Positions 9,978 to 17,554 of a stretch of DNA of 64,000 bases are shown here, one piece after another. The notes below the pieces were generated by a model, which was not told the origin of the DNA, ran no database searches, and worked only from the letters and a program-made list of their open reading frames with translations. Position numbers and translations under genes: made by a program. Position 1 is the stretch's first letter. Each line of letters opens with the position of its first letter. This DNA comes from an uncultured Pelagibacteraceae bacterium (GTDB taxonomy: Bacteria > Pseudomonadota > Alphaproteobacteria > Pelagibacterales > Pelagibacteraceae), in assembly GCA_902556905.1 (NCBI GenBank), contig CACDYK010000009.1, positions 1 to 64,000 on the forward strand, in the 5' to 3' direction.

Positions 9978-10277
9978 ATGGATAAAAAAAAACAAATTAT
10001 TGAGGAAATTAGAAAAATTTATGATCCTGAATTGCCAGTTAATATTTATGAGTTAGGTTTAATCTATGATATAAAAGTTGAAAATGATAATTTTGCTAAA
10101 ATTAAAATGACACTAACAACCCCTAATTGTCCTGTGGCTGAAAGTTTACCAAAAGAAGTTAAAGAAGGAGCGATGCAAGTTGAAGGCATTGATGATGTTG
10201 ATCTTGAATTAGTTTGGGATCCTCCTTGGAATAAAGATATGATGTCTGAAGCAGCAAAATTGGAGTTGAATTTATAA
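9978..10277 (+). CDS. sufT: MIP18/DUF59 family protein SufT
   Basis: A 99-aa DUF59 (FeS assembly P) protein of the type found at the end of SUF operons and thought to help maturate target Fe-S proteins. The hallmark DPELPVNIYELGLIYDI is at residues 15-31, TTPNCPVAESLP carries the conserved cysteine, and VWDPPWNKDMMSEAAK is the usual C-terminal block. It begins six bases after the preceding gene and its last base overlaps the next ATG, so it clearly belongs to the operon. Confidence 0.92.
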   Translation: MDKKKQIIEEIRKIYDPELPVNIYELGLIYDIKVENDNFAKIKMTLTTPNCPVAESLPKEVKEGAMQVEGIDDVDLELVWDPPWNKDMMSEAAKLELNL

Positions 10278-10612
10278 TGAGCCCTATAATAAAATTAAGT
10301 GATAATGCTGCATTAAGAATTAAAGAAATTATGTCTAAGGCTGAAAAAGATTCATTGGGTGTAAGAGTATCAGTTAAAACAGGCGGTTGTGCTGGTATGT
10401 CTTATGTTATGGAATATACAAAAGATGTTAATCCAAGTGATGAAATAATTGAAGATAAGGGAGTTAAAGTTTTTGTTGATTCGGCTGCAATAATGTATCT
10501 GCTTGGAACTGAAATGGACTATAAAAAAGAAGAACTTTCATCTTCTTTTGTATTCAATAACCCTAATGAAACTGAGCGATGTGGCTGTGGTGAGTCATTC
10601 AAAATAGAGTAG
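10277..10612 (+). CDS. sufA: A-type Fe-S carrier (SufA/IscA family)
   Basis: A 111-aa HesB/IscA-family carrier that takes clusters from the scaffold to apo-enzymes. The three ligand cysteines are present: one in TGGCAGMSYVMEY (about residue 37) and two in the C-terminal RCGCGESF. It ends the suf operon; its ATG overlaps the sufT stop. Assignment to SufA rather than ErpA or IscA rests on operon position only. No convincing terminator with a U-tract is visible just downstream. Confidence 0.9.
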   Translation: MSPIIKLSDNAALRIKEIMSKAEKDSLGVRVSVKTGGCAGMSYVMEYTKDVNPSDEIIEDKGVKVFVDSAAIMYLLGTEMDYKKEELSSSFVFNNPNETERCGCGESFKIE

Positions 10613-10631
10613 GTTGTATTATCCCAATAAT

Positions 10632-10657
10632 TGCATATCAGTATTGCGTTATATGCA
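10632..10657. repeat. Inverted repeat TGCATAT/ATATGCA upstream of small ORF
   Basis: Perfect 7-base arms at 10632-10638 and 10651-10657 are separated by 12 bases, between the end of the suf operon and the small ORF at 10679. A possible weak promoter (TTGCGT at 10645, 16-base spacer, TAATTA at 10667) overlaps it. It may be an operator or a chance AT-rich palindrome; function is unknown. Confidence 0.3.
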
Positions 10658-10678
10658 TATCTAGTGTAATTATTACCT

Positions 10679-10849
10679 ATGAATAGATTTGAATTTAAAA
10701 ATCTTGTTAAAAACCTAAAGAATTCTTTAAAAGAAAAAACTTTTTTTAAAGATCTCCGTAAAGAGGTAGAAACTGGTGCTAACGGTACTCAGGACTACGT
10801 TGTCAAAAAAGGCGTTAACAAAGATACAATTGCTACAACTAGACAGTAA
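10679..10849 (+). CDS. Small hypothetical protein (56 aa)
   Basis: An ATG-initiated frame of 56 codons fills the gap between the suf operon and glnA. The product begins MNRFEFKNLVKNLKNSLKEK and ends with GVNKDTIATTRQ. It is charged, lacks a membrane segment or signal peptide, and the N-terminal half is predicted amphipathic helix. Its second half (about 10750-10840) is clearly less AT-rich than ordinary intergenic sequence here, which suggests constraint. It converges on glnA, and a 14-base perfect palindrome at 10845-10858 spans both stop codons. I do not recognise the family; a structured RNA is an alternative explanation for the constraint. Confidence 0.5.
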   Translation: MNRFEFKNLVKNLKNSLKEKTFFKDLRKEVETGANGTQDYVVKKGVNKDTIATTRQ

Positions 10850-10856
10850 TTAATTA

Positions 10857-12263
10857 CTAGCTACTGTAATACATCTCAAACTCAACTGGATGAGGTGCAT
10901 GTTCAAATTTGTGAATTTCTTCAAACTTCAGTGCAATATAAGCATCAATTTGATCATCCGTAAACACACCACCTTGAGTTAAAAACTCTCTATCTTTATC
11001 TAGACTTTCCATGGCTTCTCTTAAAGAACCACAAACAGTAGGAATAGCTTTAACTTCTTCTGATGGTAATTCATATAAATCTTTATCAAAAGACTCACCT
11101 GGATGAATTTTATTTTTAATTCCATCAAGTCCGGCCATAAGCATTGCAGCAAAAGTTAGATAAGGGTTTCCTGAGGCATCAGGAAATCTTATTTCACATC
11201 TTGCACCTTTTTTACTTAAAGTTATTGGTATACGACATGATGCTGATCTATTTCTAGCAGAATAAGCAAGAAGTACAGGAGCTTCAAAACCTGGAACTAA
11301 TCTTTTATAACTGTTGGTAGTGGAGTTTGCAAAAGCATTAATTGCTTTAGCATGTTTTAAAATTCCACCAATGTAGTACAATGCGGTTTCTGACAAACCT
11401 GCGTAAGCATCACCAGAAAATACTGGTGTATCACCTTTCCAAATAGATTGGTGAATGTGCATACCTGAACCATTATCACCTGCAACAGGTTTAGGCATAA
11501 AGGTAGCAGTTTTACCAAATGAATGTGTAACCATTTGTACAACATATTTATAAAGTTGAACATTATCTGCTTGATCAACTAAAGTTCCAAAATACATTCC
11601 AAGCTCATGTTGACTAGGAGCAACTTCATGGTGATGTTTTTCAACTTTAATTCCAACTTCTTTTAAATTTTTTAAATATTCACCACGCATGTCCTGTTCA
11701 CTATCAACAGGAGGTACTGGAAAATAGCCACCTTTAACTGGAGGTCTGTGTCCCATGTTTCCATTTTCATAAACTTTACCAGAGTTGTAAGGACCTTCTT
11801 TACTGTCCAAAACAAATCCTGTGTTGTTTGGATCATTACTAATTCTTACATCATCAAATACAAAAAATTCTGGCTCTGGACCAAAGAAAGCTTTATCTCC
11901 AATACCTGAAGATTTTAAATATTCTTCAGCTTTTTTTGCAACACCTCTTGGATCTCTTTCATAAGGAGATTTTTTCACAGCATCTAAAATATCACAAAAT
12001 AAAACTAAAGTATTATGAGACGTAAAAGGATCCATGAACATTCTTGCAGTATCTGGTTTTAAAATCATGTCAGACTCATTGATAGCTTTCCAACCAGCAA
12101 TAGATGAACCATCAAAAAATACACCTTCGTTTAACATTTCTTCATCAACGACTGTTGAGTCCATTGTTAAATGTTGAAGTTTTCCTCTTGGGTCAGTAAA
12201 TCTTAGGTCTACGAATTCTGCTTCTTTTTCTTTAATAAATTTTAAAACATTTGCTGCGCTCAT
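10857..12263 (-). CDS. glnA: Glutamine synthetase type I
   Basis: GlnA condenses ammonium with glutamate using ATP and is the central nitrogen-assimilation enzyme. The 468-aa product has the beta-Grasp start, the active-site blocks [10 protein letters not shown] and [12 protein letters not shown], the ATP-binding [16 protein letters not shown], and [10 protein letters not shown]. The adenylylation tyrosine is present as Y397 in DLYELPSEE, the exact E. coli position, so GlnE-type control is likely though glnE is not in the window. The gene has a strong ribosome site (TAGGAGA) ahead of the ATG. It is divergent from the YbaK-like gene. Confidence 0.97.
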   Translation of the reverse strand: MSAANVLKFIKEKEAEFVDLRFTDPRGKLQHLTMDSTVVDEEMLNEGVFFDGSSIAGWKAINESDMILKPDTARMFMDPFTSHNTLVLFCDILDAVKKSPYERDPRGVAKKAEEYLKSSGIGDKAFFGPEPEFFVFDDVRISNDPNNTGFVLDSKEGPYNSGKVYENGNMGHRPPVKGGYFPVPPVDSEQDMRGEYLKNLKEVGIKVEKHHHEVAPSQHELGMYFGTLVDQADNVQLYKYVVQMVTHSFGKTATFMPKPVAGDNGSGMHIHQSIWKGDTPVFSGDAYAGLSETALYYIGGILKHAKAINAFANSTTNSYKRLVPGFEAPVLLAYSARNRSASCRIPITLSKKGARCEIRFPDASGNPYLTFAAMLMAGLDGIKNKIHPGESFDKDLYELPSEEVKAIPTVCGSLREAMESLDKDREFLTQGGVFTDDQIDAYIALKFEEIHKFEHAPHPVEFEMYYSS

Positions 12264-12404
12264 TTTGTCTCCTATATAATTTTATGAGTGGTAATTAACA
12301 AAATAATCACGAAAAATATTGCTTATTTAATAAATAACACCTATGCAATTTTCACATAAGTGGTGTATTTATGCAATATTATTAAACAAAGTTTTTTAGA
12401 TTAC

Positions 12405-12887
12405 ATGAACTCAATACTAGATAAAGAGCCCGTTAAAAGAGCTGAAAAATCAATAAAGGAATTTGATCCAAGTCTTAAAATTGTCTGTTTAGAACAAACA
12501 GCCAGAACTGCACAAGATGCAGCCACAGCTTTAGGTTGTAATGTTGGGGCAATTGTTAAGAGTTTGCTTTTTAGCACAGGAGAAAACTTTGTACTTTGTT
12601 TGGTCTCAGGAGATAAAAGGTGCTCGTTAAACAAGCTTAAAAAAATCCTAGATGAAAAAGATGTTTCAATGGCAAATCCTGATGATGTTAAAAAAATTAC
12701 CGGTTATACAATAGGAGGTGTTTCGCCAGTAGGTCATTTAAGTAAAGTAAAAATTTATATTGATACTAATCTTGAGAGATTTACAACAGTTTTTGCAGCT
12801 GCAGGACATCCAAATTGTATTTTCAAAATAGAATTTAACCAACTAACAAAGCTAACTGCTGGTGAAATTGAAGAGATCACTGAATGA
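12405..12887 (+). CDS. YbaK/EbsC-family aminoacyl-tRNA deacylase
   Basis: A 160-aa protein of the prolyl-tRNA-editing-domain superfamily, which hydrolyses mischarged tRNAs such as Cys- or Ala-tRNA(Pro). The catalytic-type lysine is in GAIVKSLLF, and the family blocks GGVSPVGHL and FAAAGHPNCIFKI are present. A GTG at 12360 would add 15 residues without family resemblance, so I prefer the ATG at 12405. The stop overlaps the start of the DMT gene by four bases. Exact tRNA specificity cannot be read from the sequence. Confidence 0.85.
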   Translation: MNSILDKEPVKRAEKSIKEFDPSLKIVCLEQTARTAQDAATALGCNVGAIVKSLLFSTGENFVLCLVSGDKRCSLNKLKKILDEKDVSMANPDDVKKITGYTIGGVSPVGHLSKVKIYIDTNLERFTTVFAAAGHPNCIFKIEFNQLTKLTAGEIEEITE

Positions 12888-13771
12888 GACAACCTAAATT
12901 AATTGATTATGTTTTATTGACTTTATTAGCCTTAATTTGGGCTTCAGCTTTTTTTAATATTAAAATTGCAACTTATTCTTTTGGGCCAGTAACAATTGCT
13001 TTCTTAAGAGTTTTTTTTGGAGCAATTCCAGTTCTACTTCTTTGTTATTATAAGGATATAAAAATTGAAGCATTTTCAAAAGACTGGCATTGGTTTGCAA
13101 TGATAGGGTTTATAAATTTAGTAGCTCCATTTTTTTTAATAGCCTATGGAGTAAAATCTGTTCAGAGTAATTTAGCAGCAATTTTAATGTCAACTACACC
13201 ACTAAGCTCAACAATTTTAGGTCATTTCTATACCAAAAATGAAAAATTTAATTTAGTCAAAACATTTGGAATTTTGATTGGATTTTCGGGAATAGTATTT
13301 TTATTTTCTGACAATATTTTGATTGATGAAAATAATTTTACATCAGCATTACTAATATTACTTGGCTCAACTTGTTATGTGATAGGTGGTGTTTTAACAT
13401 TAAAGATTAGTAAGAAAAAAAATGAAAATGTAACTGGATCAATATTAATTTGGGCTATTATAATATTATTACCATTAATGAGCTTTATTGAACAGCCATG
13501 GCAATCAATTCCAAGGACAGACTCATTAATATCAGTTATCTATTTAGGAATTGTTCCAACTGGAGTTGCATGGATGTTACGTTTTAGAGTTTTAAAAAAT
13601 AATGGTTTAATTTTCCAATCTCAAGTTTCTTATTTAATCCCAATATTTGGAACTATTTTAGGTTACATATTCTTACAAGAATTAATCACTATTAAGGTTT
13701 TAATATCATTAATAGCTGTTTGTATTGGTGTTTATTTTGTTAGAAAAGCTGATGATAGAAAGTTTATTTAA
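12884..13771 (+). CDS. EamA/DMT-superfamily transporter
   Basis: An integral inner-membrane protein of 295 aa with about ten hydrophobic segments arranged as two EamA repeats. The first begins DYVLLTLLALIWASAFFNIK and the second starts near residue 150. Such proteins export amino acids or other metabolites, and the substrate cannot be inferred. A conserved proline/glycine-rich stretch, YLGIVPTGVAWMLRF, lies in the second repeat. It is coupled to the YbaK-like gene upstream (four-base overlap) and converges with an eight-base overlap on the methyltransferase gene. Confidence 0.88.
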   Translation: MRQPKLIDYVLLTLLALIWASAFFNIKIATYSFGPVTIAFLRVFFGAIPVLLLCYYKDIKIEAFSKDWHWFAMIGFINLVAPFFLIAYGVKSVQSNLAAILMSTTPLSSTILGHFYTKNEKFNLVKTFGILIGFSGIVFLFSDNILIDENNFTSALLILLGSTCYVIGGVLTLKISKKKNENVTGSILIWAIIILLPLMSFIEQPWQSIPRTDSLISVIYLGIVPTGVAWMLRFRVLKNNGLIFQSQVSYLIPIFGTILGYIFLQELITIKVLISLIAVCIGVYFVRKADDRKFI

Positions 13772-14669
13772 TTCTTGCCATAGCTTTAATATGTGAAGGT
13801 CTAGTTTCACAACACCCACCTAATATTGTTGCACCATTTTCTTTAAATTTTTTTACAATCTCTCCAATTTTTTTTGGCGTAAGGTCATGTCTGTGACCTA
13901 AAAATTCATTAGGGTTACCACCTGAATTTTTAAAAAAAGAAGAAGTGTAACCATTTTTTGGTTTTGTAGTCATAAATCCATTAAGTTTAAAACCAAAAGG
14001 AACATTTAAGTCTTTTATTTCTTTCATATTTTTTTCATAATTTTCAGGCGAAACACAAGAAAGCATTACACCTAGCAACTTATCATCAATAATAGTTTTT
14101 ATGTCAGAAATTTTTTCACCACTTGGCAAATTAGTACCTTCAGATATATGAATACCAATTAGATATGGTTTTTTAAATTCTTTAATAGCTTCAATCCCAC
14201 ATTTAAACTCTTTAATGCTACTCCACACGTCAAAATAAAAAAAATCAACATATTTGTTTATCAATTTGGCTTGCTCATTGAAAGTTTTTGTAATTTCATT
14301 CTCATTTCTTTCATCAGCCTCATATGTTAATTCTTGAGGAGGTAATCCACCTGCAATTAAAATATTAGGAAATTCTTTTTTTACATTAGAAGCAATCTCA
14401 CCAGCTTTTATATTTAGATATTCAAATTTATCTTCAATATTATTTTCTCTTAGTCTTTTTCTTCTTGTTGTAAAAGTAGTAGTGACAATCACTTCGGCTC
14501 CTGCTTTTACAAAATCTCTATGAGTATCTTCTAATAATTGGTGATAATTTTCATCTAATATTGCATTAGCACTCCACAGTGTTCCGCTAGGCTTCATTCC
14601 TCTAGCTAGTAGTTCTTGTCCCATACCACCATCTAATATTCTTGTTTGTTTAAAAAAATTTAAATTCAT
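13764..14669 (-). CDS. Homocysteine S-methyltransferase family protein (BHMT/MmuM-like)
   Basis: A zinc-dependent methyltransferase of 301 aa that transfers a methyl group (from betaine, S-methylmethionine or dimethylsulfonio compounds) to homocysteine to make methionine. Zinc ligands are visible: one cysteine in VMLSCVSPENY (about residue 210) and the pair in GGCCETRPSHI near the C-terminus. The N-terminal ILDGGMGQELLARG is the family homocysteine-binding start. Upstream are a good promoter and tandem SAM-II and SAM-V riboswitch-like elements, so expression should fall when SAM is plentiful. In Pelagibacter the equivalent riboswitch-controlled gene is called bhmT. The methyl donor here is not provable from sequence. 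Confidence 0.88.
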   Translation of the reverse strand: MNLNFFKQTRILDGGMGQELLARGMKPSGTLWSANAILDENYHQLLEDTHRDFVKAGAEVIVTTTFTTRRKRLRENNIEDKFEYLNIKAGEIASNVKKEFPNILIAGGLPPQELTYEADERNENEITKTFNEQAKLINKYVDFFYFDVWSSIKEFKCGIEAIKEFKKPYLIGIHISEGTNLPSGEKISDIKTIIDDKLLGVMLSCVSPENYEKNMKEIKDLNVPFGFKLNGFMTTKPKNGYTSSFFKNSGGNPNEFLGHRHDLTPKKIGEIVKKFKENGATILGGCCETRPSHIKAMARIK

Positions 14670-14673
14670 TGAG

Positions 14674-14732
14674 TCCTCACTTTTTTAGTGCTTCAGCTTT
14701 TTGCTAGGTGCACAATACAGTTCAACTACCTT
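14674..14732 (-). ncRNA. SAM-V riboswitch (second of a tandem pair)
   Basis: Reading the minus strand, an AGGT/ACCT stem encloses a loop containing TTGAACTGTATTGTGC. GTGC of this loop can pair with GCAC about 20 bases on to form a pseudoknot, followed by CTAAAAAAGTGAGGA. The GAGGA at 14674-14678 is the Shine-Dalgarno sequence, four bases before the ATG, so ligand-stabilised folding would hide it and stop translation. The layout matches the SAM-V class described in Pelagibacter. An alternative CACT/AGTG hairpin competes with the pseudoknot. Confidence 0.78.
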
Positions 14733-14753
14733 GCTTATTGATTTTATGTGGGA

Positions 14754-14800
14754 ATTTCCTTTTTAGCAGTTAAAGCCCGCAATAGGATCAAATCGGCAGT
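14754..14800 (-). ncRNA. SAM-II riboswitch (first of a tandem pair)
   Basis: The minus strand carries GATTTGATCCTATTGC followed, after a short GCC/GGC stem closure, by GCTAAAAAGG. These blocks match the SAM-II aptamer core (GAUUUAACCGUAUUGC and GCUAAAAAGG in the structurally studied example). TCCT in the loop can pair with AGGA at the 3' end to make the H-type pseudoknot. The predicted transcription start (about 14797) sits at the 5' edge of the aptamer. I could not see a clear U-tract terminator behind it, so transcriptional versus translational action is unresolved. Confidence 0.83.
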
Positions 14801-14803
14801 AAA

Positions 14804-14832
14804 TTTATACCAAATGTAAATATGATTGTAAA
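14804..14832 (-). promoter_or_regulatory. Sigma-70-type promoter for the SAM-riboswitch leader
   Basis: Minus-strand -35 TTTACA (14827-14832), 17-base spacer, -10 TATAAA (14804-14809). The expected start is near 14797, just where the SAM-II aptamer begins, leaving a leader of about 128 bases that contains both riboswitches. The -35 lies directly against the stop codon of the upstream minus-strand gene. Confidence 0.7.
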
Positions 14833-15426
14833 TTATTTTTTTAAAACAATTTTAGCATTAAAAGAAAATGATCTACGTTCTCCCTCAATATTAAAAGGGT
14901 AAGCTGTATGCATTAAGTAATTTGGAAAAATCAACAAATCTTTAACTTTAGGTAATACATTATAAATACTTTTACTTAAAAATCCTCTTTGTCCATTAAT
15001 AAAATCAATTGTTCCATTAGTTTTTAATTTTTTATTTTTTACCAATTTATTATTAGTCATACCTTTAGGTAATTTTAAATAACCTACACCTGATAAATCT
15101 CCTTCATGATAATGAATTGGATTATATTCACCTTTAAATTGGCTAACTACCCAAAGATTTAAGATTTTAATATCTTTAATAGCTTTTATTTTTTCTTTTA
15201 GGAGGAATTTATTGATATTAGCTTTAATCTCTTTTTCTAAATTTTTCTTAATAAAATTATTAGAAATCTTTACTTCATTTTTAATTTGACTTGCTAATTT
15301 TGAACTATAATCAACTTTTCTTGAATTAGACTTACTTTCAAATTCTTTATTTAATTTTTCAAAAAATCTTTTTGAAATTTTTGTTTTTCCAATTGTCGGC
15401 CCAAAGGGTTTAATATTCTGCATCAA
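14833..15426 (-). CDS. Putative 2OG-Fe(II) oxygenase (PF13759-like)
   Basis: A 197-aa protein with a lysine-rich N-terminal half and a C-terminal jelly-roll-like region. Likely iron ligands are in NPIHYHEGD (histidine and acid) and in the distal histidine of MHTAYPF; RRSFSFN supplies an arginine suited to 2-oxoglutarate binding. The pattern matches the uncharacterised putative 2OG-Fe(II) oxygenase family common in marine bacteria and phages. Substrate is unknown. It lies upstream of the SAM-riboswitch gene on the same strand, but that gene has its own promoter. Confidence in the fold is fair and in function low. Confidence 0.7.
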   Translation of the reverse strand: MMQNIKPFGPTIGKTKISKRFFEKLNKEFESKSNSRKVDYSSKLASQIKNEVKISNNFIKKNLEKEIKANINKFLLKEKIKAIKDIKILNLWVVSQFKGEYNPIHYHEGDLSGVGYLKLPKGMTNNKLVKNKKLKTNGTIDFINGQRGFLSKSIYNVLPKVKDLLIFPNYLMHTAYPFNIEGERRSFSFNAKIVLKK

Positions 15427-15461
15427 GAGATTAAATATATTAAAAGATAATTAATTCAAGA

Positions 15462-16208
15462 TTATGGTATTAATCTTATTCCCATTCTTACTGCTACAAA
15501 AATTACTAATAAGGAAGTAAATAAAGCGAGAGTTTTATTAGATAAAAACTTTATATTTAAAAAATTTCCAATTTGTCCACCAACTAAAACACATATAAAA
15601 AGAGGCCAAAAGTTTAAAAATTCATCAAATACTATTTCTTTTGTAAGTTGGCCAATTACCCCAAATATAGAATTAATTAAAATGAATAAGGATGCGGTAG
15701 CTGCAATATGTTTTGGATATCCTGCTTTTATTAAAAATAATATTGGGCTTAAGAATATACCACCTCCAATTCCCACAATACCTGAAATAAAACCTATTAC
15801 AGACCCAATTGAAATAGACAGTAAATTCGAAACTTTTTTTATTTGTAATTGTTCTTTATTGAAGTTTTTACTTTCGATAAATAAAAAAATACCAGCTACA
15901 GTTAAAACAAAAAATAACAATATTTCAAATAAATCTTTTTCTATTGAAATTGAAGCTCCAAAAAAAGCAAATGGAATGGATCCAGCAAGATAAGGAACTA
16001 GTAATTTAAGATTTATGTTACCTGATCTTAGGTAGTTAATTGAATTTCCTGATACAACAATAATATTACAAAATAAAGCTAAAATGGGAATGATGAAGTA
16101 AGGTAAATCCCAAATCAACATTAGTGCAAGATAAGTAGATCCTCCACCAAATCCAACACTAGAATATAAAATTGCTGTTATAAAAAATAATACTGATAAT
16201 ATAATCAT
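15462..16208 (-). CDS. TSUP family (TauE/SafE) membrane exporter
   Basis: A 248-aa inner-membrane protein with about eight hydrophobic segments in two repeats. The glycine-rich signatures SSVGFGGGSTYLALML (first repeat) and GFISGIVGIGGGIFLSPIL (second repeat) are diagnostic of the TauE/SafE family, which moves sulfite, sulfonates or other sulfur-containing organic anions. Its start lies only 16 bases from the divergent moaB start. Proximity to Moco and methionine-sulfoxide-repair genes hints at sulfur-compound handling, but the substrate is unproven. Confidence 0.87.
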   Translation of the reverse strand: MIILSVLFFITAILYSSVGFGGGSTYLALMLIWDLPYFIIPILALFCNIIVVSGNSINYLRSGNINLKLLVPYLAGSIPFAFFGASISIEKDLFEILLFFVLTVAGIFLFIESKNFNKEQLQIKKVSNLLSISIGSVIGFISGIVGIGGGIFLSPILFLIKAGYPKHIAATASLFILINSIFGVIGQLTKEIVFDEFLNFWPLFICVLVGGQIGNFLNIKFLSNKTLALFTSLLVIFVAVRMGIRLIP

Positions 16209-16224
16209 ACTTATAAAATTTATT

Positions 16225-16725
16225 ATGAACGTAAATATAGCTTTACTGACTGTAACAGATACTAGAACTTTTGATAACGATAAATCAGGAGCTATTCTTG
16301 TTGATAAAATTAAAGAAGCTAGTCACAATTTAATTGATAGAAAAATTTGCAAAGATAATAAAGAAGACATTGTTGTAATTTTAAAAGAGTGGATAAGACA
16401 AAAAAATATTGATGTAATTATTACCACAGGTGGAACTGGATTAACTGGAAGAGATATCACACCAGAAGCAGTTGAAGAAGTAGCTGATAAACAGATACCT
16501 GGATTTGGTGAGATATTTAGAAATATAAGCTTAAAAACAGTGGGAACTTCTGCAATACAATCTAGAGCTTGTGCAGTTTTAGCTAATGGAAAATATATTT
16601 TTGCTCTTCCTGGTTCTTCAGGGGGTGTAACAGATGCTTGGGATGGAATTTTAAAACATCAATTAGATATCAATCACAAACCTTGTAATTTCGTTGAGTT
16701 ATTTCCAAGACTTAAAGAAAAATAA
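16225..16725 (+). CDS. moaB: Molybdenum cofactor biosynthesis protein MoaB
   Basis: A 166-aa MogA/MoaB-fold protein that adenylylates molybdopterin before metal insertion. Motifs include LTVTDTR at the N-terminus, the phosphate-binding TTGGTGLTGRDITPEAV (about residues 72-88), SRACAVL and the C-terminal FALPGSSGGV. It stands alone on the plus strand, divergent from the TSUP gene and convergent with the moa/msr block on the other strand. moeA and a molybdate transporter are not in the window, so Moco synthesis must be completed elsewhere. Confidence 0.93.
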   Translation: MNVNIALLTVTDTRTFDNDKSGAILVDKIKEASHNLIDRKICKDNKEDIVVILKEWIRQKNIDVIITTGGTGLTGRDITPEAVEEVADKQIPGFGEIFRNISLKTVGTSAIQSRACAVLANGKYIFALPGSSGGVTDAWDGILKHQLDINHKPCNFVELFPRLKEK

Positions 16726-16971
16726 TTATTTTTGATATTTTTCTTTCCACTCAGGGTAGGGCATTCCATATACATGGTTTCTTGCATCAGGATCTGAAAT
16801 TTCAATTCCTTTTTTTCCTGCTTCTTCCCGAAACCATCTAGACAAACAATTTCTACAAAAACCTGCTAAGTTCATTAAATCTATATTTTGAACATCTTTT
16901 CTTTCTTTAAGATGCTCCATTAATCTTTCTAATGTTGCTGATTGAATTTCTTTTTTTGTATTTTCATCCAT
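16726..16971 (-). CDS. DUF1244 domain protein
   Basis: An 81-aa soluble protein filling the DUF1244 family almost exactly, with the conserved NLAGFCRNCLSRWFREEA (two cysteines in CRNC) and DPDARNHVYGMPYPEWKEKYQ. The family is widespread in alpha- and gammaproteobacteria and has no established function. It overlaps the 3' end of msrQ by eight bases, so it is the last gene of the moa-msr transcription unit. The CxxC could bind metal or be redox active; this is speculation. Confidence 0.88.
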   Translation of the reverse strand: MDENTKKEIQSATLERLMEHLKERKDVQNIDLMNLAGFCRNCLSRWFREEAGKKGIEISDPDARNHVYGMPYPEWKEKYQK

Positions 16972-17548
16972 AATTGATATCTCTTTTTTTTATTTTAATT
17001 CTTAATGCAAGCAAAACAACTATAATTACAGTATAAATAAGAGGTTTAAAAAAGATTGTTTTAGATAACCAAATATAATGAAGTGATCCAAAAATAGCTA
17101 TAACATATACCAATCTATGCAAATTTTTCCAATTATGTTTTAGTATTCTTATCATTTTTTGTGAGGAGGTGGCTGCTAATGGAATTAATAATAACCAAGC
17201 GGAAAATCCTATGAAAATATATTTCTTTTTTAATACATCGTTAATTATTGGTTCCCAATCAAATCTATAATCTAATCCAACATAAGTTAGTAAATGAATC
17301 GTAGCATAAAAAAATACAAATAAACCAAGCATTCTTCTAAATTTTATCCAAAAAGATAGATTGGTAATTCTTTTAAGTGGGCTCATTGATAAAGTTAAAC
17401 AAATAAAAATTAAAGTCCATTCTCCAAAATGGTTCATAATTTTTTTTACTGGTTCAGCCCCAAGATCATTGTAATAAATATTTGAAATAATAATTCCAAT
17501 TGGCCATAAACACAGAAAAAAAATAAAAGCTTTAAAGTATTTAATCAA
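16964..17548 (-). CDS. msrQ: MsrPQ haem-binding membrane subunit MsrQ (YedZ)
   Basis: A 194-aa inner-membrane protein with about six hydrophobic segments, the haem b partner that feeds electrons from the quinone pool to periplasmic MsrP. Histidines suited to haem binding are in YATIHLLTYV, NWKNLHRLVYV and FGSLHYIWL, and the RRMLGLF loop is characteristic of YedZ. It starts six bases downstream of msrP, as in the classical msrPQ operon. Confidence 0.93.
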   Translation of the reverse strand: MIKYFKAFIFFLCLWPIGIIISNIYYNDLGAEPVKKIMNHFGEWTLIFICLTLSMSPLKRITNLSFWIKFRRMLGLFVFFYATIHLLTYVGLDYRFDWEPIINDVLKKKYIFIGFSAWLLLIPLAATSSQKMIRILKHNWKNLHRLVYVIAIFGSLHYIWLSKTIFFKPLIYTVIIVVLLALRIKIKKRDINYG

Positions 17549-17554
17549 TTTAAT

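Noticed and set aside
12342-12377. Direct repeat TATGCAAT at 12342 and 12370 between glnA and the YbaK-like gene
   Set aside because: Only eight bases of AT-biased sequence without further symmetry; not distinguishable from chance.
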